In this document: positions 25,287 to 30,238 of the stretch, piece after piece | Numbering within the stretch: the stretch's first letter is position 1 | Layout: each line of letters starts with the position of its first letter | NCBI GenBank assembly: GCA_031552335.1 | Contig: JAVBMQ010000053.1 | Location: 1 to 30,238, forward strand | From: JAISFI01 sp031552335 | GTDB taxonomy: Bacteria; Bacteroidota; Bacteroidia; Bacteroidales; Azobacteroidaceae | Length of the DNA: 30,238 nt | Direction of reading: 5' to 3' | Translations under genes and position numbers: made by a program | The notes under the pieces: generated by a model | Told to the model about the DNA's origin: nothing | The model's database searches: none | Seen by the model: only the letters and a program-made list of their open reading frames with translations

Positions 25287-25294
25287 TATATTTG
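25287..25294 (+). promoter_or_regulatory. Putative -7 box for the lipoprotein-rsmG-gcvP unit
   Basis: TATATTTG matches TAnnTTTG and lies 38 bp before the ATG at 25333. A TTG at 25268-25270 is the nearest -33-like element, with a short spacing of 16. The rest of the 202-bp divergent gap is AT-rich and shows no further clear element for the receptor gene. Confidence 0.5.
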
Positions 25295-25332
25295 TACTTC
25301 CATATGCATATATTTTTTTAACACATTGATTT

Positions 25333-26193
25333 ATGAGAATAACAACAATTTTTTCATTACCGATTTTGTTTTTTATTTCCCTCATTGCATGTGATGGGTG
25401 CAAAAAAACAACAAATGTGCAGGAAAACAATATCACATTTGATTCGATTCAACATGCGGAAATTTATCATTTATTCAATGATACAACCAAACCGCATTGC
25501 AACTTGCAAATCAAATTTGTTTATCCGGCTGATTGCGCTGACAAAAAAACACTGAAGTCTCTGCAATCGATATTTGTTTCTGCATATTTCGGCAGTTCTT
25601 TCGCAGGCAATACACCGGAAGAAGCTCTGAAGGCATACAGAGACCAGTATATTGGGCAATATGTTGAAAGTTATAAAGAATATGAAGATGAATCACGGAC
25701 ATCAGACTATGATGCTGATGAAGATGAATCACATGGCACATTCAACTTCTATGAAATGTCACGCGACAGTATTCTTTTCAACAAAAATAATATTCTGAGT
25801 TTTTCCGTATATTTCGAAGATTATGCCGGCGGAGCACATGGTTCGCATAGATTAAACGGATATGTGGTTGACTTGGGTTCCGGTAAGCTAATCAGTGAAA
25901 GTGATATTTTTTGCGAAGAATGTCCGGATAAAATTGCTGATATGATCGTAAAAAAGATAATCAAACAAAACAATCTTTCCAGACCGGAAGAGTTGGAAAA
26001 TGTTGGTTATTCGGATATTGACAAAATGGTACCGAATGGTAATTTTTTAGCTGACGATAAAGGCATAACATATATTTTTAATGAATACGAAATTGCACCT
26101 TATTTCATGGGTGTAACCGAGGTATTCCTGCCTTATAATGAAATTGAAATATTTATGAACAAAAAAAGCCCTCTGGCTAAGTTCTTACATTAA
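25333..26193 (+). CDS. Lipoprotein of the DUF4163/DUF3298 (RsiV-like) type
   Basis: 286 codons. The lipoprotein signal ends SLIAC with the acylated cysteine C20, followed by DGCKK. The middle part (about 30-130) fits the DUF4163 style of strand-helix-strand, and residues about 155-265 the DUF3298 style with FEDYAGGAHGSHRLNGYVVDL, the GGAHG motif typical of that family, and a closing segment YIFNEYEIAPYFMGVTEVFLPYNEI. The family includes anti-sigma factor RsiV, a lysozyme-binding protein, but many members are uncharacterised surface lipoproteins. The stop is directly followed by the rsmG ATG, so the two are translationally linked. Lysozyme binding is a possibility only by family relation. Confidence 0.8.
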   Translation: MRITTIFSLPILFFISLIACDGCKKTTNVQENNITFDSIQHAEIYHLFNDTTKPHCNLQIKFVYPADCADKKTLKSLQSIFVSAYFGSSFAGNTPEEALKAYRDQYIGQYVESYKEYEDESRTSDYDADEDESHGTFNFYEMSRDSILFNKNNILSFSVYFEDYAGGAHGSHRLNGYVVDLGSGKLISESDIFCEECPDKIADMIVKKIIKQNNLSRPEELENVGYSDIDKMVPNGNFLADDKGITYIFNEYEIAPYFMGVTEVFLPYNEIEIFMNKKSPLAKFLH

Positions 26194-26817
26194 ATGGAGT
26201 TAATAAAAAAATATTTTCCGGGAATAACGGAAAAACAGGAAGAACAGTTCAATGCTTTATACGATTTATATGCGGACTGGAATAGCAAAATCAATGTTAT
26301 ATCCAGGAAGGATATTGAGAATCTTTACGAGCGCCATGTATTACATTCTTTGGGCATCGCAGATGTGATTCGTTTTAAAGAAGGCAGTAGTGTGATGGAC
26401 GTAGGCACAGGAGGCGGTTTCCCAGGTGTTCCATTGGCTATTCTCTTTCCTGATGTTACGTTCCATCTGGTTGACAGTATTGGTAAAAAAATCAAAGTAG
26501 GTTCATCTGTTGCAGAAGCCATCGGATTGAAAAATATCTCATTCCGCCACTGCAGGGCAGAAGAAGAAAAAGGTCTTTTTGATTTTGTGGTGAGCCGGGC
26601 TGTCATGCCATTGGCCGATCTGGTAAAAATTGTCAGAAAGAACATATCCAAAGAACAGAAGAATGCATTTCCCAACGGGTTGATTTGCCTGAAGGGAGGA
26701 GAATTGCAACACGAAATATTGCCATTCAAAAAGCTTGCTGTAAGTTATTCTTTGAGTGATTTTTTTTCAGAAGATTATTTCTCCACTAAAAAAGTGGTTT
26801 TTGTTCCTTTATTATAA
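26194..26817 (+). CDS. rsmG: 16S rRNA (guanine527-N7)-methyltransferase
   Basis: 207 codons, normal for RsmG/GidB, which methylates G527 of 16S rRNA using S-adenosylmethionine. Family features: NVISR at 34-38, YERHVLHSLGIAD near 46-57, the SAM-binding loop DVGTGGGFPGVPLAI at 69-83, the acidic VD at the end of beta-2 (FHLVDSIGKKIKV), and VVSRAVMPLADLV in the core. The start ATG abuts the lipoprotein stop and the stop overlaps the next ATG by one base (TAATG). Loss-of-function in this family gives low-level streptomycin resistance in other bacteria; the gene here appears intact. Confidence 0.95.
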   Translation: MELIKKYFPGITEKQEEQFNALYDLYADWNSKINVISRKDIENLYERHVLHSLGIADVIRFKEGSSVMDVGTGGGFPGVPLAILFPDVTFHLVDSIGKKIKVGSSVAEAIGLKNISFRHCRAEEEKGLFDFVVSRAVMPLADLVKIVRKNISKEQKNAFPNGLICLKGGELQHEILPFKKLAVSYSLSDFFSEDYFSTKKVVFVPLL

Positions 26818-27455
26818 TGAAAATCAGGATATTTACATTCAATTTTGTTTCGGAAAACACTTATGTTTTATATGATGAAACTGAAGAAGCTGTTATCATA
26901 GACTGTGGTTGTTATGATCCGGAAGAACAACAGATGCTGAAAAGTTTTATAACAAAAAACAATCTGACTGTCAAACATTTATTAAATACACATTTGCATT
27001 TTGACCATGTACTGGGAAATGCTTTTGCAGCAGAAACTTTCAACCTGAAACCGGAAGGGAATATCAGGGAAGAAACTGAAATGCCCGGCTTACAACAACA
27101 AATAGCCCGTTTTGGGATGCGCAGGGAAAGGCTGTCTGTTCCTCTGGGTAGATACCTGGAAGAAGGAGATACTGTAACTTTCGGCAACCAGACTTTGCAT
27201 TGCCTGTTGGTACCCGGACACTCTCCCGGTAGCCTGTGCTTTTATTCCAAAGAAAAAAAATGTGTTTTTACCGGAGATGCTTTATTTCAGGGAAGTATCG
27301 GAAGAACTGATTTGTGGGCAGGAAATTTCAATATGCTTATCAGCGCTATCCGGAGTAAATTATTAACATTACCGGACGATACTGTGGTTTATCCGGGACA
27401 CGGACCATCAACCACAATTGGAGAAGAAAAAAAACATAATCAATATCTAAGATGA
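26817..27455 (+). CDS. MBL-fold metallo-hydrolase (glyoxalase II-like)
   Basis: 212 codons. The metallo-beta-lactamase fold signature THLHFDH is at 58-64, with further metal ligands at H135 (VPGHSPGSLCF), D154 (FTGDALFQGSIGRTD) and H195 (VYPGHGPST), giving the full two-metal site of the hydroxyacylglutathione hydrolase-like group. The substrate-binding C-terminal helix of true glyoxalase II is absent (family about 250 residues), so this is the short form usually annotated as MBL-fold hydrolase. It overlaps rsmG by one base and gcvP by four (ATGA), so the three are translationally coupled. Confidence 0.92.
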   Translation: MKIRIFTFNFVSENTYVLYDETEEAVIIDCGCYDPEEQQMLKSFITKNNLTVKHLLNTHLHFDHVLGNAFAAETFNLKPEGNIREETEMPGLQQQIARFGMRRERLSVPLGRYLEEGDTVTFGNQTLHCLLVPGHSPGSLCFYSKEKKCVFTGDALFQGSIGRTDLWAGNFNMLISAIRSKLLTLPDDTVVYPGHGPSTTIGEEKKHNQYLR

Positions 27456-30238
27456 AAACAGAAAAGTTTGCCATTCGCCACATCGGTATTACCCGGGAAG
27501 ATAAGGGTATAATGCTCCGGAAAATTGGAGTCTCTTCCATTGAACAACTGGTCAATGAAACGATTCCTTCCGATATCAGATTAAAAGAAAAAATTGATCT
27601 CCCGGAAGCAATGACCGAAAGGGAGTATGCTGAACATATTGCCGAATTAGCTTCTCAAAACGAAGTTTTCACCTCCTATATCGGCATGGGTTGGTATGAT
27701 ACCGTAACTCCGGCGCCTATATTCCGTAATGTTTTTGAGAATCCAGTATGGTACTCTTCTTATACCCCATACCAGGCTGAAATTTCCCAGGGGAGATTAG
27801 AAGCATTACTGAATTTCCAGACAATGGTAAGCGATATGACTGCTTTGCCGCTTTCCAATTGTTCGCTTTTAGATGAAGCAACTGCAGCAGCAGAAGCTGC
27901 CAATATGATGTTCAATGCCCGGAGTCGCGAACAAATCAAAAACGGATGCGATGAATTATTTGTCGACGAAAATATTTTTGAATCGACCTGGAATGTAATC
28001 CGGACAGTGGTTGCTCCGTTGGGTATACAGATAAAAAGAGGAAATTTCCACACATTTGAATGTTCCGACCGTACTTTCGGAATCATTCTGCAATATCCGG
28101 ATAGCAATGGTAAGGTGGAAAATTATGCTGAATTTACCAAAAAAGCGAAAGCTGTAGGTGCGCAGGTGGCTGTAGCGGCCGACATTCTGAGTTTGTCTTT
28201 GCTTGTACCTCCCGGAGAATGGGGAGCCGATATTGCTTTCGGAAGTACACAGCGATTGGGAATCCCCATGTTTTACGGAGGACCTTCAGCCGGATATTTA
28301 GCTGCAAAAGATGATTACAAACGGATCATTCCCGGACGTATCATTGGGATTTCTAAAGATAAGACAGGCAAACAAGCCTTGAGAATGGCTTTACAAACGC
28401 GCGAACAACATATCAAAAGAGAAAAAGCGACTTCCAATATCTGTACTTCCCAGGCACTATTGGCTAGTATGGCCGGTTTTTATGCTGTTTACCATGGACC
28501 TGAAGGTATAACAGAAATTGCCACCCGTATCCATGCCCTTGCCGGATTTTTATCGGAAGAACTGGAAACTTTAGGATACAAACAATTGAACAAAAATTTC
28601 TTCGACACACTGAAGATCAGTCTTCCGGCAAATGTCAATCCGGAGCTTTTATATGAAACTGCTTTGGAATGTAAAGTCAATCTCCGCTACTTTGAAACCG
28701 GAGAGGTTGGTATCAGTATCGATGAAACAACACTTCCGGATGATATCGGAGTACTTTTATACATATTCTCCACTGCGATCGGAGCAGATTATCTGCTGAA
28801 CAAAGAATTCGCCAGAAAAAATCATCTCGATCAGGTATTGGTAAGAACAAGTCCGTTCCTGACTCACCCGGTGTTCAATACCTACCATACGGAAACAGAA
28901 TTGATGCGTTACATCAAAAAGTTAGACCGGAAAGATATTTCATTAGCTCATTCCATGATTTCATTAGGTTCTTGTACAATGAAGCTGAATGCGGCATCAG
29001 AACTGCTTCCGCTCGGTCGACCGGAGTTTGCCAATATCCATCCGTACGCTCCCGAAGATCAGGTGCAAGGATACTCTGAATTGATTGAGAACCTGGGAGA
29101 TTACCTGAAAGCGATCACCGGTTTGCCGGGTATCAGCTTCCAGCCTAATTCAGGTGCGGCTGGTGAATATGCCGGATTGATGACTATTCGTTCCTATCAG
29201 GCGGCATCCGGGCAAGGACACAGGAATATTGTACTGATTCCGGAATCTGCACACGGAACAAATCCGGCCAGTGCGATCAGGGCCGGATATCAACCGGTAA
29301 ATATCCGCTGTGATGAAAAAGGGAATACCGACATAGAAGATTTGACAGCCAAGGCACAGGAATATCAAAACGAACTGGCTGCTTTTATGATTACCTATCC
29401 TTCGACTCATGGTATTTTTGAGACCAAAATTAAAGATATGTGCCGGATCATCCACGAAAACGGAGGCCAGGTATATATGGATGGCGCCAATATGAATGCT
29501 CAGGTGGGTTATACCCATCCGGGATACATAGGAGCTGATGTCTGTCACCTGAATCTTCACAAGACATTCGCAATTCCGCACGGAGGTGGCGGACCCGGTG
29601 AAGGTCCTATATGTGTAGCAGCTCATCTGATTCCTTTCCTCCCCTGTCTTGATAATCATTCTACATGTTTTGGAAATGTTGTATCTTCCTCTCCTTTCGG
29701 AAGTGCTGGTATCCTACCGATAACATATGGTTATATCCGGATGATGGGGGCTGACGGATTATTGGCTGCAACAACTGCAGCTATTATCAACGCCAATTAC
29801 TTAGCCGCCTGTTTGAAAGATGCATATGGAATTGTATATACCGGAAACCACGGAAGAGTAGGCCATGAATTAATCTTAGAGTGTCGCACACTGAAAGATA
29901 AATCAGGCATTACAGAAACCGACATCGCCAAAAGATTGGTAGATTACGGATTCCACGCTCCTACACTATCTTTTCCGGTAGCAGGCACCCTGATGGTAGA
30001 ACCAACCGAAAGCGAGAGCCTGAAAGAATTAGACCGCTTTGTGGAAACCATGCTGACCATCCGGCAAGAAATCGAAGAAGTCATTACCGGAACTGCCGAC
30101 AAAGAAGACAATGTTCTCATCAATGCCCCCCATCCAGAATATGAGGTGACTGCCGATGAATGGAACCATACTTATTCACGGAGCAAAGCAGCTTATCCTT
30201 TAGAATGGATCAGAGATAACAAGTTTTGGGTCAACGTC
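27452..30238 (+). CDS. gcvP: Glycine dehydrogenase (decarboxylating), P protein, 3' end outside window
   Basis: The frame is open for 929 codons to the right edge; the full protein should be about 950 residues, so only the end is missing. The P protein of the glycine cleavage system decarboxylates glycine with pyridoxal phosphate and passes the aminomethyl group to the lipoyl H protein. The N terminus has the family start FAIRHIGI, followed by MGWYDTVTPAPIFRN and SSYTPYQAEISQGRLEALLN. The cofactor lysine is K704 in HLNLHKTFAIPHGGGGPGEGP (split: HLNLHKTFAIPH, then GGGGPGEGP). This is the fused single-chain form of both halves. The ATG overlaps the MBL-fold gene stop by 4 bp; no separate promoter is seen. 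Confidence 0.97.
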   Translation, partial: MKTEKFAIRHIGITREDKGIMLRKIGVSSIEQLVNETIPSDIRLKEKIDLPEAMTEREYAEHIAELASQNEVFTSYIGMGWYDTVTPAPIFRNVFENPVWYSSYTPYQAEISQGRLEALLNFQTMVSDMTALPLSNCSLLDEATAAAEAANMMFNARSREQIKNGCDELFVDENIFESTWNVIRTVVAPLGIQIKRGNFHTFECSDRTFGIILQYPDSNGKVENYAEFTKKAKAVGAQVAVAADILSLSLLVPPGEWGADIAFGSTQRLGIPMFYGGPSAGYLAAKDDYKRIIPGRIIGISKDKTGKQALRMALQTREQHIKREKATSNICTSQALLASMAGFYAVYHGPEGITEIATRIHALAGFLSEELETLGYKQLNKNFFDTLKISLPANVNPELLYETALECKVNLRYFETGEVGISIDETTLPDDIGVLLYIFSTAIGADYLLNKEFARKNHLDQVLVRTSPFLTHPVFNTYHTETELMRYIKKLDRKDISLAHSMISLGSCTMKLNAASELLPLGRPEFANIHPYAPEDQVQGYSELIENLGDYLKAITGLPGISFQPNSGAAGEYAGLMTIRSYQAASGQGHRNIVLIPESAHGTNPASAIRAGYQPVNIRCDEKGNTDIEDLTAKAQEYQNELAAFMITYPSTHGIFETKIKDMCRIIHENGGQVYMDGANMNAQVGYTHPGYIGADVCHLNLHKTFAIPHGGGGPGEGPICVAAHLIPFLPCLDNHSTCFGNVVSSSPFGSAGILPITYGYIRMMGADGLLAATTAAIINANYLAACLKDAYGIVYTGNHGRVGHELILECRTLKDKSGITETDIAKRLVDYGFHAPTLSFPVAGTLMVEPTESESLKELDRFVETMLTIRQEIEEVITGTADKEDNVLINAPHPEYEVTADEWNHTYSRSKAAYPLEWIRDNKFWVNV

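Noticed and set aside
26325..26729. 134-codon open frame on the minus strand
   Set aside because: Lies entirely antisense within rsmG, whose motifs are intact; Ser/Pro/Thr-rich composition of a shadow frame.
29150..29659. 169-codon open frame on the minus strand
   Set aside because: Lies entirely within gcvP around the cofactor lysine region; no motif or start context of its own.
1..30238. tRNA, rRNA, insertion sequence, integrase or prophage genes
   Set aside because: No transposase or integrase motifs, no cloverleaf-like or rRNA-like stretches were seen on reading; coding density leaves little room for them.

Overview
The window looks like chromosomal DNA of a Bacteroidetes bacterium, most likely order Bacteroidales; the genus cannot be fixed from the sequence alone. 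Supporting signs are an F-type ATP synthase operon in the order atpD-atpC-(small membrane protein)-atpB-E-F-H-A-G, promoter boxes of the Bacteroidetes type (TAnnTTTG, with TTTG about 20 bp upstream in the best case), a one-protein hybrid two-component regulator, a TonB-dependent receptor, and secreted proteins ending in type IX secretion (T9SS)-like sorting domains. Base composition is moderately AT-rich and intergenic regions are very AT-rich.

Layout. (1) 1-2535, minus strand: a secreted protein with a T9SS-like tail, followed by the first 448 codons of an RHS/YD-repeat-type cell-surface protein that runs off the left edge. (2) 2681-9868, minus strand: the complete nine-gene ATP synthase operon with a good promoter at 9941-9972. 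Most junctions are overlapping or a few bases apart, but atpH is flanked on both sides by AT-rich hairpin repeats that also supply the last codons of atpF and atpH. (3) 9869-10230: a divergent control region with a perfect 10-bp inverted repeat. (4) 10231-22631, plus strand: a compact glycan locus made of a repeat-built putative binding protein with FIVAR-like helices and beta modules, a GH92-type alpha-mannosidase with an N-terminal lyase-type carbohydrate-binding module, a GH128-like beta-1,3-glucanase with ricin-like modules and a T9SS tail, and a 1345-residue hybrid sensor/AraC regulator. There is no SusC/SusD pair. (5) 22715-25130, minus strand: a TonB-dependent receptor and a secreted GMxCxxC metal-binding protein, probably a metal (copper-type) handling pair. 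A long imperfect hairpin separates it from the regulator. (6) 25333 to the right edge, plus strand: a DUF3298-type lipoprotein, rsmG, an MBL-fold hydrolase and gcvP (929 codons, 3' end outside), with abutting or overlapping reading frames.

Working picture. The most interesting region is 10231-22631. A secreted alpha-mannosidase together with a beta-1,3-glucanase fits attack on yeast or fungal cell-wall material (mannoprotein plus beta-glucan). Glycan-binding modules and T9SS-type anchoring would keep the enzymes at the cell surface, and the periplasmic propeller domain of the co-directional regulator would sense released fragments. This is inference from domain content. The other unexpected feature is the family of short AT-rich hairpin repeats inside operons (5150-5249, 5784-5880, 23051-23078), two of which share 26 identical bases although they lie 17 kb apart.
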